Origin: Saccharina japonica
Taxonomy: Eukaryota; Sar; Phaeophyceae; Laminariales; Laminariaceae
Length of the DNA stretch: 64,000 nt
NCBI GenBank assembly: GCA_008828725.1
Contig: MEHQ01003804.1
Coordinates: forward strand, 653,555 to 717,554
Reading direction: 5' to 3'
Shown here piece by piece: positions 46,730-57,129 of this stretch (the first letter of the stretch is position 1; each line of letters starts with the position of its first letter). The notes below the pieces were generated by a model. It was not told where the DNA came from, searched no databases, and was given only the letters and a program-made list of their open reading frames with translations. Position numbers and translations under genes: made by a program.

Positions 46730-47270
46730 ACTTCCATGGGCGTTTTTTTCACTTCATGAAAGTAGCTTAAATCCATGATTTGTTTTTTACTTTCATGGAA
46801 GTAAATCGACCTTTATGTGGGAAAAGTTATGGACGTAAATTTACTTCCATGATTTTGGTTTTACTTCCATGGAAGTAAATTGACTTGTGTGGAAACTTTC
46901 ATGGAAGTAAACCGTATTTACCTCGATTGAAGTAAAAACACTTCCATGGTTCTGTGCAAGTTCCCGTTTAAAGAGGGCCAGCGGCCACTAGGCAGGTACA
47001 GTGTGGTTTCGCGCTGCTCGCTACACAGTTAATAATATCCGGTTCATTATTTGTACACACTGTTGTAATCGGGGTGGGCCCAGTTTGGGTGGGACGGTGT
47101 ACCAACTGGAAGCAGGGGGTGAATTATTGCCCTCGCTTTCATGTTATTCTTCTCTGGAAGTATGTTTTCATTTACTTCCAATCCAATCACCTGGAAGTAA
47201 AAACGTTCATGGAATTCAACACAAAACCACTAAAGAAAAACAATTTCCACACTTCCATGCAAGTAATTTG
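46730..47270. repeat. Cluster of the palindrome TTTACTTCCATGGAAGTAAA
   Basis: One perfect 20-bp palindrome lies at 46860-46879. Whole or half copies occur at 46785-46806, 46838-46851, 46895-46912, 46925-46950, 47155-47200 and 47248-47265. Spacing is irregular and sequence between copies is unrelated, so this is not a simple tandem repeat. Confidence 0.85.
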
Positions 47271-49410
47271 TTTTTTACTGAAAGACGATTTGTAAGAAGG
47301 TACGACCTGGTGATTCCACCTTGTTTTCCCTCGTTGGGTTATAACACGAGATCAAATACCGTGATTTTGGCCGGACTAGTCATAGGGGCCCCGCGGAATG
47401 TCTAGGCCACAGTGGCATGGGTTCGGCAACGTAAAACATATACCTGGTATGCTAGTGCAACCGTGTTTTATGCTATTGTAAGAGTGCGGTGGCTGGGACG
47501 AGCACGCCGACGCAGCAAACGTTGCAAATAGACCGCGGCACCGAATGTGAGGGCTGAGGATGGCCGCACAGTAGTTCCTCGATAAGACCGCGGCGCGGAA
47601 TGTGAACTATGGACGGTTGCACAGCAGTTTATCGATAAGGTGCTGCTTTCATGCCTGTCCAACAGGCAGACACCCCATTCTCTTGGTATGATACTTCGAA
47701 TCGTGACGTCACGTCTGCACCAGTTTTGAATGTATCTAGGCACTGCGAGCCTGTACGTACGCGCATTATGTGTCACTTTCAATTGCAGCAGTCGTGCTGA
47801 GTTGTGAGCGAGTACGAAAAACTCGTATCATAATTCCATGCGTCATCCTTGCCGGCTGGTTTGTTCGCGCCGTTTGCAGGTGATCGGTCGGGAAACCATC
47901 CCTTTCCAACCGTCCTGCTCCTGCGGAGAATAATAAGCTTGAGTTTGCGGAGAGTTCGTATGAAGCTTCTGCAAGACCTGAACAAGATTTGTTGACCGGC
48001 CGGCCAGAGGTTCAAAGCGACGTGTACAACCTCGTCCAAAGGGGTCGAAGACGAGCGTCAGTACGGACAACGGAGCAACCCCAAGGATCACTTGTCCAAC
48101 CGAGGCGGAAGAGCGCGTTGACCCGATGCTGCAAAAAGATGGCCAAGCAAATGGTGAATGCTGACCGGCCAGTGTCGGGTTGGCCTTCAGTGCAGATACT
48201 ATAATCCTGAGAGTCAGCGCGTCACAAGAAGATAATTTTTTTCCACAGTCCCGTGTGTTTCTGCTTGTGCTGGGCACAGAGCAGAGGCGGACGAGGCCAT
48301 GGCTTGTTGATGCAGGCGGGGGCGTGTGTGATTCGACGGTCGGGGTGGGTAGAAAAGGCTGTGACGCTGGCAGTATTAGTGCGAGAGGGGGGACTGTTGG
48401 CGGGGCTTTTCCCGATGGGAAGTAGAACGCCGATTCCGTTCACAGCTGATCAGCAGTGGGCCTGGAACCCTTTGAGTAAACAAGACAGTGTCTCTACACT
48501 ATGAAAGCCGCTTCGTCGCTGTTAGTACGGACTTGAAGCAGCGGATCAGTGCCTAGCAAAGTTTGCCTTTTAGTGGCAAACAGGGAGCGTAGAGAGAAAG
48601 TTCGTTCGGGTTGCGATAGGACCGGTGTAAGCCTTGCATAAGCATACATGTGGCGCGCATTCGCCATCGCGTTCGTTTACGGTGGAACAAGGCTCGGGTG
48701 TCATGAGTGGCGTCATTACAATAGCAAACAACTGAATGCTCTCAATATACGTGTCACGTGTGTACACGCGTTACAACCAACAACAAGCTACCAGACTTTA
48801 AGTATTTACACTTGGTCTACACTTCTGCATGAATTCGTGAACTTATATACCACGTGCTGTGTTAGCTCCAGGAGGGTACCGCCGCCACGTATTATTGTGC
48901 ATGCATGCAGTATAACTTGCTGCATGTGCTGCTGTGCGTATTTACATAGAAGATCTCCTTCCCAGTGGCAAACTATGGTGTCCGTCGCGAATCGAAGAAA
49001 AACGAAGAGCGCGATGTCCTTACAATTTGGTACTCCCTGTGCTCGCGATCATACGCGATGCGCTGTTTCGTAGGCTACTCTGTACAGTAGTGGTTCCGGG
49101 ACATACGAAGTACGAGCTATTGTTGAAAACATCAACCGTAAAGATATTGCAAGAACATACGAGTAGCACTTTTGAGCAGCAAGTGCGCTTACTGCACAGG
49201 CTGCTACCACGGCCGTACACGGCATGCCGCTAGCAGTGATAATGTTCAACACTCGTAGTCGGCACCGATCGTCACATGGAACCGCAGAGCGGACGTATCA
49301 TCGCATCACAAAGACGTATATGTTGTCTTTTATCATTTTTTTACGTACAGCACGGGGTTTCCACAATTTTTCGCGGGCTTCGCTGAATACGCTGATCACT
49401 GGAGTATCGT
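47271..49410. other. Non-coding interval, no gene recognised
   Basis: Open frames of up to 144 codons occur on both strands over 47843-48504, without domains or paired splice sites. TACCTGGTA occurs at 47441. Confidence 0.4.
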
Positions 49411-49412
49411 TT

Positions 49413-49640
49413 CAACGATTGCTGATGATCGTTAGCCATGACCGGCACTTTAGTCAAGTTTTATCGCTTCCAACGAGTGCTGATGATCGTTAGTCATGAT
49501 CGGTACTTTAGTCCATTTTGTTTTGCTTCCAACGAGTGCTGATGATCGTTAGCCATGATCGGCACTTTAGTCAAGTTTCTATTTGCTTTCAACGAGTGCT
49601 GTCGATCGTTATGATAGCCATCATCGTTATTCAAGTTACG
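49413..49640 (+). repeat. ~59-bp tandem repeat, four units
   Basis: Units start at 49413, 49471, 49530 and 49590 with CAACGAGTGCTGATGATCGT, then AGCCATGATCGGCACTTTAG and TCAAGTTT. The last unit is degenerate. The short frames over it (FQRVLMIVSHDRHFSQV) are a by-product of the repeat. Confidence 0.92.
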
Positions 49641-49824
49641 TATACGTGTAGGCTAGGTTCTGATGCAAACCACAATGGCAGTAAGTACTCAGTAGCCATC
49701 TAGCCGTAAATATGGTGTTGCTCTACTACATATCAGTACAACAGCGCGATATCCATTAAGGGGGAGTATTAAAGATATTAGGGCGTGAACACCTACATCT
49801 CTGATTAATGTTCATCGCCACTGT

Positions 49825-49990
49825 TGTAGCCGGGTACAGCAGTAGGTGTCACCATACTACTGCTGTAGACGGGGACAGTAACATATAGCATTGGTACTGC
49901 TGTAGCCGGGGGAAGCAATTGGTTGTACTGGTTCCACCACCAGTAGCATGTTGCAGTAGCCGAGCACAACAGCACGTAGCACCAGCGACG
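49825..49990. repeat. TACTGCTGTAGCCGGG short interspersed motif block
   Basis: Variants of TACTGCTGTAGCCGGG and its complement occur at 49835, 49858 and 49895, and more loosely to 49975. Confidence 0.7.
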
Positions 49991-50018
49991 ATAGTTATAT
50001 CAACGCGGCGTGTTATGA

Positions 50019-50157
50019 TACCGTTTCAACCAATATGCGGCAAAAACCTGCCGGGTTGTTTTATTATCTTCACGAGGTCCTACGAGTAGATACTTACCGT
50101 TTCGACCAGTATGCGGCATAACCCACTGGGTTGGTTTTTCCTCTCACGAGGTCCTAC
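50019..50157 (+). repeat. 76-bp imperfect tandem duplication
   Basis: TACCGTTTCRACCARTATGC, then GGGTTG and CACGAGGTCCTAC, occurs at 50019 and again at 50095. Confidence 0.9.
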
Positions 50158-50612
50158 TGACTGTAGCGAACGGACCATAGCCTGGGTAGCTGGAGAGATA
50201 ACACGGACCTGCCCCACACCGTCACTCCTCTCACCACCACCTCTAGACTCAGATGTCTATTGTTCTGCAAGTTTGATTGCCCAATAAGCGGCCCTTCTAC
50301 AAAACATAAATCTTCTTGGGTTTTATCATCGGTGGATTATCATCTGGCCAACACCAGCATTGCAGCATGCTGCTGCCTGTGCCCGCCTGTGCGACCATCT
50401 GTCAAGGGTGCAACAACTATGCTGAGCTCGAACCGCGAACTGTTCACGGCCAAACTTCGTCGAACGGTCAAACGGTCAACAATCGTCGATTGAAAAAAAA
50501 CGGTCGTCGCAACCACCCTGGGATCAAACCAGCACCCTAAGTTACGGAGCTGGGCATCCTAGAACGCGGACCTATTTCGAATACATCCCCCCCTCACTTC
50601 ATCAACTCTGTG

Positions 50613-50709
50613 TTAACCCTTTTAGGACTGCAGTCCCGTTTTGGGGACAAACCCCTCAAATTCTACGTAATTTGTCCCCAAAACAGGACTCCAGTCCTAT
50701 ATGGGTTAA
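50613..50709. mobile_element. MITE with TTAA target-site duplication (piggyBac-like)
   Basis: An 89-bp core (50617-50705) lies between two TTAA tetranucleotides. Its ends are inverted: CCCTTTTAGGACTGCAGTCC on the left against CCCATATAGGACTGGAGTCC read from the right. A second paired block, TTTTGGGGACAAA / TTTGTCCCCAAAA, lies further in. TTAA duplications and ends starting CCC are the hallmark of piggyBac transposons. There is no room for a transposase, so it is non-autonomous. Confidence 0.8.
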
Positions 50710-51360
50710 ATAGATTTATAGTCGCAGTACGTGTGCGTACAAGTATACATAGAACCAAGTGATCTTCACAGGACAATCTTCCTCTACAATGTGGAGTACT
50801 CAGCTCGTTCGGTAATGGAAACCTTTCTGTTCTGGAAAAATCGCGCATTTGAAAAACGATCGTGCCCCTGTGCGAGCTCCAACTCTCTTAACGGTATCCT
50901 GCAGCTGATACCCGGTAGTGTTCGAATGACGAACAGATGAATACTACTGCCTGCCTGCATGAACGTATACATCATGTATACGTATCATTACAAGGGCTAA
51001 CACACTTGAAGGATATGTACCGAGGTCCGCATCTGAGATAGACCTGTTTTCTTTCTAATTCTGCGGATACGTTTTCTGAAAGAATGAAGGCAATAAATCA
51101 CACGTCGTTTGTGTCCAACGGTGCCGTGAGTGAAAATGAAAATTCGCGTCTGCGCAAGGTCTTTTTTTTCGTATATTTTTTGTTTAGTATTCACCTTCGA
51201 AGGCAGTTTTTGTATGGAATTCCATATGGCCAATTTTCAATGCACCTATTTCCCGAAGCCTATAAAAATCACATTCTAGACAAGATATTCAAAATGTGAT
51301 CACGAAAAAGTGTGATGATAGGCTATACGATTATCATGGAACTTGTTTTGGTGTTTTGTT

Positions 51361-51468
51361 TTCATTTTTGATGACGCTGAAATTATTTTCCGTTTCTGGG
51401 TTTTTTCCTTACTACCAGTAAGGGAAAAACCCAGAAACGGGAACTTTCTCAGCGCCATCAAAAATGAA
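51361..51468. mobile_element. Long hairpin with ~52-bp arms and 3-nt loop
   Basis: Left arm 51361-51413 (TTCATTTTTGATGACGCTGA ... CCGTTTCTGGGTTTTTTCC) is complementary, with few mismatches, to right arm 51417-51468 around the loop ACC. A partial third copy (GGAAAAAACCCAGAAACGGA) lies at 51502-51521, immediately before the ankyrin pseudogene homology ends. A foldback MITE is the likely explanation. Confidence 0.8.
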
Positions 51469-51532
51469 GATTTTCCACCCAAACAAGTTGCTCAGTACGC
51501 AAGGAAAAAACCCAGAAACGGAAAAAGACGGG

Positions 51533-52440
51533 CGCCGCTCGCGGACAGCCGTTTTGCTTCACCCACTCAAGAATATCCTCATCCCCGCATCGTTCGGCCG
51601 CGTAATACGTGAGCTCATTCCATGGAAGGCCTTGTGCCCGCGCCTACTGCAATATATCCGGACGCATTGTCAGGAAGGCAGCTGTGCACGTGCGATGGTC
51701 TCAGGGGCAGCCATGGCGCCGCGCCCATTGAAGAACCTCGGAATTACCGCGCCTCGCAGCTTCGCCGCAGACACCAGCTTCCCATGGACAGTATTTTGCC
51801 GGCAGCCTCCGCAATAGGTGCAGATGCCCTGCGGCGGCTGCACGCGTGCACGTTTCTTTGTTTCAGGGGCAGCCGTTAGATCGTGCCCATTTCAACACCT
51901 CAAAATTGCCTAGTCCCGCTGCCTGAATGCATGTGCGAGTATCCAATGGACAGCCAGGCGCTAAAACGCACTCCAATATGTCCAGGCGACCTGCCGCGGC
52001 TGCATGGATGGTAATGTGGCCGCCCCAGGGGCACCCGTTACACCGTGCCCATTAAACCACTTCCCAGTGACTTCTGCCAACTGCCTCGCTACACCCCAGC
52101 TTATGCCGTTAGCTCGAGCCCATTTCAGTGCGTCAATTAGCCCTTCTCTAACAGCCAAGTCGCATAACCCTGCCATGTTCGAGATGCGGTCGCTGGCCTG
52201 CATCCATTCGAGTATATGAAAGAGCCCATTGCTAGCTGCAACTATGCCGGCATTCGTGGGTAGGGAGCAGCCGTGCGACAACAGCCATTGCTGCGTGTTC
52301 AAGAACCCGTTTCGAAGGGCGCCTTCACACGGGTCATGGGGCTAGGGGCAGCCCTTAACTCTTACCCACTGAAGCACCTCCAGGCGCCCTCCGGCGGTAG
52401 CCCTCTTGCACGTTCTAGAATTCATAGATGGCTGGGGGAA
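51533..52440 (-). pseudogene. Ankyrin-like repeat pseudogene, copy 2
   Basis: On the minus strand the open part (52302-51961) reads HGCSLPTNAGIVAASNG, LFHILEWMQASDRISNM, AVREGLIDALKWARANG and so on. Upstream is RLEVLQWVRVKGCP followed by a stop. Downstream repeats of the type ARSNGCP, TCTRAAAAGHL and WARRHGCP are each interrupted by TGA where CPWD is expected. It aligns along ~900 bp with the + strand pseudogene at 28085-28990. This copy retains the longer open segment, so the two decayed independently after duplication. Homology stops abruptly at about 51533 beside the hairpin. Confidence 0.85.
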
Positions 52441-53525
52441 ATAAGCTGTGATCTGTTAGTCGGGGGATTCACACTAACGCCAAGTAGTCGGTCTTCGTTC
52501 CCAAACTTGTTTTGACAATTTTGGCAACTCTTTTTCCAAGTTATAATCACCCACCCCCAGACGATTCAAGACTTGCCCCGCACCAGTTTCGGCTCATAGA
52601 TATTTGTGCGCGCGTAGAAGACAGAAACCCTGTAGTACACCTCCTGTCGCCAACGCGCAGGACTTGGCATCGTAATATGTTTCGTGCGTGTGCTACATCC
52701 CTTCCGCCGTCACCGTCACAGATACATTGGATTCCTGCCGCCCGCAACCCGGCACGTTTCCCGTTCAAACATCTACCCGCGAAGAGGAGGGACCGGTGGG
52801 TTCGGCGCGACGATTAGCCGCGGGCAATCACTTTCAGCCCTGGCGCGCGAACTGTTGCAGGTGTGGTGTCGGGAGAGTACACCAGGAACGTATTTACGAT
52901 GTAGAGCTGTCACTGCTGTAACGCCATGAGGACATACGGCGTTTTGTATTTGTAATGCTGCCGTACTGACGCCGGTGCTGATCTTGGTCGGAGGCGCTGA
53001 AGCTCTACGCGAACTCCTAATCATGTCGCTATGCTGAGTGCGCGCGCGCCTTCGGCTGTTGTACCATGCAGGAACGGCATACATATTTTAGAACCACGTA
53101 CTTTTTTTCATTGCGTGCTTGTGGCCCGGCTAATTCTTACGAAGGTCGCCTGCTGCCCCGGGTTCCGTACCGCTTATCTCCCTCATCGAGCGTGGCAGCC
53201 CAGCGATATGCTCACGAGCAGACGCAAGTCATGCGCAAGTGCATGCAACTCAGTTCTGACGTGAATGCATACTATTCCAAGTTATTGTAATGGCGCCACG
53301 AAGTTCGATGCTGACGTTTTTGTATCTGCATTGATACTTGTTGCTGACAGCCTCGCTGGTAACCTCCTCGATACTATGGTTAACTGATTATTCGGCAACT
53401 TGCTTTCTATCCTCGTTGTTGTACCCACCCGTCGGATTATTTCCCGTAGATGAGTGCGCCGGCACCGGCGTGGATAGGAAGGCATCTTCCACCAGTGCGC
53501 CAGCTGCAACGTCAACTTATACGCC
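52441..53525. other. Non-coding interval, no gene recognised
   Basis: Overlapping open frames near 52512-52929 on both strands carry no domain. I see no clear repeat. Confidence 0.4.
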
Positions 53526-53936
53526 GTGTTTCCGGAGGGCAGACCCGTCGAGGAGCGAGTGAATAAGGGGGGTGCGGGGAGTGCGGGCAGCAGGGCACAC
53601 CAGCAGCAGTCTAGTGGTGCGTTCAACTCGGAGCGGGAGGGTGCGTCGACGAAGATTACACGACCGACTTTCCCAGCTTGGGCTGCAGGGGGGAAAACGC
53701 CTTATTGGGAGGGGTAGCTATGCGGCGAGGGATAACTGTCCTCGGCCAATGTGGCATGCATCGCAGGGGGCACAGGGGGGGGGCTTCGTGACAGATGACG
53801 CTATCGACGGCCTCGATTCTAATGCGCTTAAGCGGGTTCTGCGTAATTTGGAGGGCGGGTTTTGATGGAACGATTTAACAGCGCCTGGACTCAGGATAAG
53901 CTTAAAGAGGCGGTGAAGAAGAGGCTGAGGAATTGA
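53526..53936 (+). pseudogene. Possible frameshifted coding remnant, function unknown
   Basis: Three partial frames look coding-like in succession. First is a Gly/Ser/Gln-rich stretch ending PTFPAWAAGGKTPYWEG (stop at 53715). Then in the next frame come FVTDDAIDGLDSNALKRV and LRNLEGGF (stop at 53863). Then back in the first frame comes MERFNSAWTQDKLKEAVKKR ending at 53936. The last two parts together look like an amphipathic helical segment, as in retroelement gag proteins, but I do not recognise a family. G-tracts at 53566 and 53770 are likely frameshift points. Confidence 0.2.
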
Positions 53937-55310
53937 TTATTTGTTTTGGGAGATATTTGGGTGTGCAGGGAAGCCTCTATAGGAAAGCACCTGCCGGTGC
54001 AGAGAAGGGTCAGCTTTAATAACCCGGTACGGTACCATGGTCGCGGGTTGCCGTTCTGATATATATAAACTTGGCGCAAAGTGTAACTATTACCAACAGG
54101 AGGCGGCGGGGGGGCGGGCGAGGGCATGGTGTGGGGATGGGGCTTCGACTGTGAACGAGCGTGTCACAAGATAAAAGGGTGGAGCAAAAGGACAACAGCT
54201 GTAGTTCGTACCAGGTAGATGTTAAGCCTGAAGTAGAAACTAGAGTTGCCCAACCCTTGATAGGGCTTTCATTCGATTTTTTCGGCTGCTTATGAGTGGT
54301 CGAGGGTATAACTTATGCTGTGCAATGTCTGGTGTTAATATAAAAAACAATGGGGCTGTGCTGCATTCCCAGCCCTTGAGCGAAAATATACATCATACTG
54401 AGGGTTCCTGATGGGTGACCGGTAATAAACAAATACCGCACCTACCGGGTGGCAACAAGAAAGCATCATAATTGCAAGAAATCGTGGCAAAAAGGCCTTC
54501 TCTGTTACTGTAATTCCAGGTACATCCTGGTATAATATTTTCGAACGCATGTGCTTCAGTACCAAAAATTGGCTCAACATATCCAGGGAAGTAAATCAAT
54601 ATCTTCGTACATCAAGAAAAAAAGGGAGATAATATACCATGAACGTCAAACAAGAAATATTATACAAGGTGTGATAGAATGCACACAAGGGAAGCATGGA
54701 AAAATAGGTAAAATAATAGGCCAAGTAGAAAACCATACCAGGTAAAGTATACAACCACCAGGTAAGGTTTTACGAGCAGGTACCTATACTACATTTTTTG
54801 AGACGCAAATCATACCAGAAAAAATGTTCAACACAAGCAGTGAAAAAAAACCCGAAAAAAACGGAAAACGAAAAACGAAAGAAAAACGTAACAAACACGG
54901 ACTGGAACATACTGCTGTAGAGTACGAACATAAATTGGGGGTTTTGCTGTGACATGCCAGGCAAGGGCGAGGGTCGAATGATAAGGACACAACAACACTC
55001 ACTCCTTCCCCACGAGATTCGGTATATACGCTGACGCTCTGTCTCCGCTCACCTGTCGTATTATAGTATATGCCTGGTGTATGATTTACTACCTCCCCCC
55101 GTGAAGGAGGTATGATTATAGCTCTGTGACTTGGCCAGAATTATAGAAGAATTTTTCCCTGTGGTGATGTTCTCCTCTTAAGACTTATTCTTGAAAAGAA
55201 AACCACGAGCAAAGACGGAAAAGGGAAAATATATATTTGGGTCGAAATCAGAAATCTTAGCAGAGGAGGGAAAAATACATAGGCCGAGAAGGGTGAACTG
55301 TTAGTGTCAT
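53937..55310. other. Non-coding, AT-rich interval
   Basis: A/T-rich sequence with two TACCAGGTA motifs (54209, 54736) and one TACTGCTGTA (54910). The CCAGGTA phrase recurs several times between 54516 and 54785. No gene is seen. Confidence 0.45.
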
Positions 55311-56534
55311 GTCACAGTGTTTTGGTGGCTCGCTTTGGCGAGAAATTGGTTTGCGGGAGTCGTGTGATTGTTGGAGCGAAGTCACAGTGTTTTGGTGGCT
55401 CGCTTTGGCGAGAAGTTGGTTTGCGGGAGTCGTGTGTTGGTGGGAGCGAAGTCACAGTGTTTTGGTGGCTCGCTTTGGCGAGAAATTGGTTTGCGGGAGT
55501 CGTGTGTTGGTGGGAGCGAAGTCACAGTGTTTTGGTGGCTCGCTTTGGCGAGAAATTGGTTTGCGGGAGTCGTGTGTTGGTGGGAGCGAAGTCACAGTGT
55601 TTTGGTGGCTCGCTTTGGCGAGAAATTGGTTTGCGGGAGTCGTGTGTTGGTGGGAGCGAAGTCACAGTGTTTTGGTGGCTCGCTTTGGCGAGAAATTGGT
55701 TTGCGGGAGTCGTGTGTTGGTGGGAGCGAAGTCACAGTGTTTTGGTGGCTCGCTTTGGCGAGAAATTGGTTTGCGGGAGTCGTGTGTTGGTGGGAGCGAA
55801 GTCACAGTGTTTTGGTGGCTCGCTTTGGCGAGAAATTGGTTTGCGGGAGTCGTGTGTTGGTGGGAGCGAAGTCACAGTGTTTTGGTGGCTCGCTTTGGCG
55901 AGAAATTGGTTTGCGGGAGTCGTGTGTTGGTGGGAGCGAAGTCACAGTGTTTTGGTGGCTCGCTTTGGCGAGAAATTGGTTTGCGGGAGTCGTGTGTTGG
56001 TGGGAGCGAAGTCACAGTGTTTTGGTGGCTCGCTTTGGCGAGAAATTGGTTTGCGGGAGTCGTGTGTTGGTGGGAGCGAAGTCACAGTGTTTTGGTGGCT
56101 CGCTTTGGCGAGAAATTGGTTTGCGGGAGTCGTGTGTTGGTGGGAGCGAAGTCACAGTGTTTTGGTGGCTCGCTTTGGCGAGAAATTGGTTTGCGGGAGT
56201 CGTGTGTTGGTGGGAGCGAAGTCACAGTGTTTTGGTGGCTCGCTTTGGCGAGAAATTGGTTTGCGGGAGTCGTGTGTTGGTGGGAGCGAAGTCACAGTGT
56301 TTTGGTGGCTCGCTTTGGCGAGAAATTGGTTTGCGGGAGTCGTGTGTTGGTGGGAGCGAAGTCACAGTGTTTTGGTGGCTCGCTTTGGCGATACATTGGT
56401 TTGCGGGAGTCGTGTGTTGGTGCGAGCGAAGGCACAGTGTTTTGTTGGCTCGGTTTGGCGAGAAATTGGTTTGCGAGAGGCGTGTGTTGGTGGGAGCGCA
56501 GTCACAGTGTTTTGGTGGCTCGCTTTGGCGATGA
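55311..56534 (+). repeat. 70-bp satellite array, 17 full units, open in all three + frames
   Basis: The unit begins GTCACAGTGTTTTGGTGGCT and ends GTGTTGGTGGGAGCGAA. It starts at 55311 and repeats every 70 bp to a partial 18th unit at 56501. Units 3-15 are essentially identical. Units 1-2 and the last three carry substitutions, the usual edge-of-array decay. Because 70 is 3n+1 and the unit has no stop in any + frame, all three + frames stay open for 388-431 codons, each cycling through the same three peptides (70-residue super-period). The minus strand has one TGA per unit and is closed. I regard the open frames as a consequence of the repeat, though expression cannot be excluded. Confidence 0.95.
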
Positions 56535-56655
56535 CTTGGCTCAGGCGGCCCGCGCCCGAGACGTGCGCAGGTAGGAGCGAAGTCCCAGTGTTGTCGTAAC
56601 ACGCATGAAGCCGCAGTTGTCGCTTACCTATAACACAGTTTTGTTAGTAATCGCG

Positions 56656-57129
56656 TCATGAGTTAAGTGCATACGTTCCCTCAGGATGTGTAATAGTCGG
56701 CCACACTCCCCCCCAAAGTGTAGGACTCAAGTAGGCCTTGCTTGAATCCCACAACGTGGCATATTTCACAACTCCCCCCCCCGTCTCTACTTCGACCGTC
56801 GCCGGGGCTCTGTTTCGCATGTCGTCCGGAGCCTTGATTGCATCCAGCGGCGGCTGGAAGGCGTCCTTAAGGAATGTTTTAGCCTCGTCTCTATCGTCGA
56901 CGACACTATCGGGGAGTACGAGGAATAGCCCCTTTAGGCTCTGCGCTCTCGACACTGCGGTGTATCCTTGTCCCTGCGCGAAGAACCCTCTAAGCGGTAT
57001 CCACAGTGCTACTCGTTCGAACCCTACCCCCTGAACCCTGTGCACGGTCATGCATGCGGCGACCATAAAAGGCCATTGAGTCACGGTGTAAGCCCCACTT
57101 ACGGCGGCACCTCGACAGTACGCACTCAC
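56656..57129 (-). pseudogene. PIF1-like SF1B helicase C-terminal fragment
   Basis: The 157-codon frame has the last helicase motifs of PIF1/RecD-type enzymes: WPFMVAACMTVHRVQGVGFE (motif V; family pattern A-x-T-[IV]-H-[KR]-x-Q-G) and FAQGQGYTAVSRAQSLKGLF (motif VI; pattern G-Q-x-Y-x-A-[LV]-S-R). These are followed by a ~90-residue tail ending in a TGA. Upstream on the minus strand no motif I-IV (Walker A, DE box) can be recognised, so about two thirds of a helicase is missing. Helicases of this kind occur as host PIF1, in Helitron transposons and in large algal viruses. Nothing here (no Rep motif, no Helitron ends) decides between them. The frame is open, so a terminal exon of a spliced gene is also possible. 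Confidence 0.65.

Noticed and set aside
50493-50575. Possible second tRNA-like unit on the minus strand, with GGTTTGATCCC and a following T-run
   Set aside because: There is a B-box match and a T-run, but no A-box at the right distance and the acceptor stem does not pair.
55304-56599. Three overlapping + strand open frames of 388-431 codons
   Set aside because: They all come from one stop-free 70-bp unit and encode the same three peptides in rotation; annotated as a satellite, not as genes.
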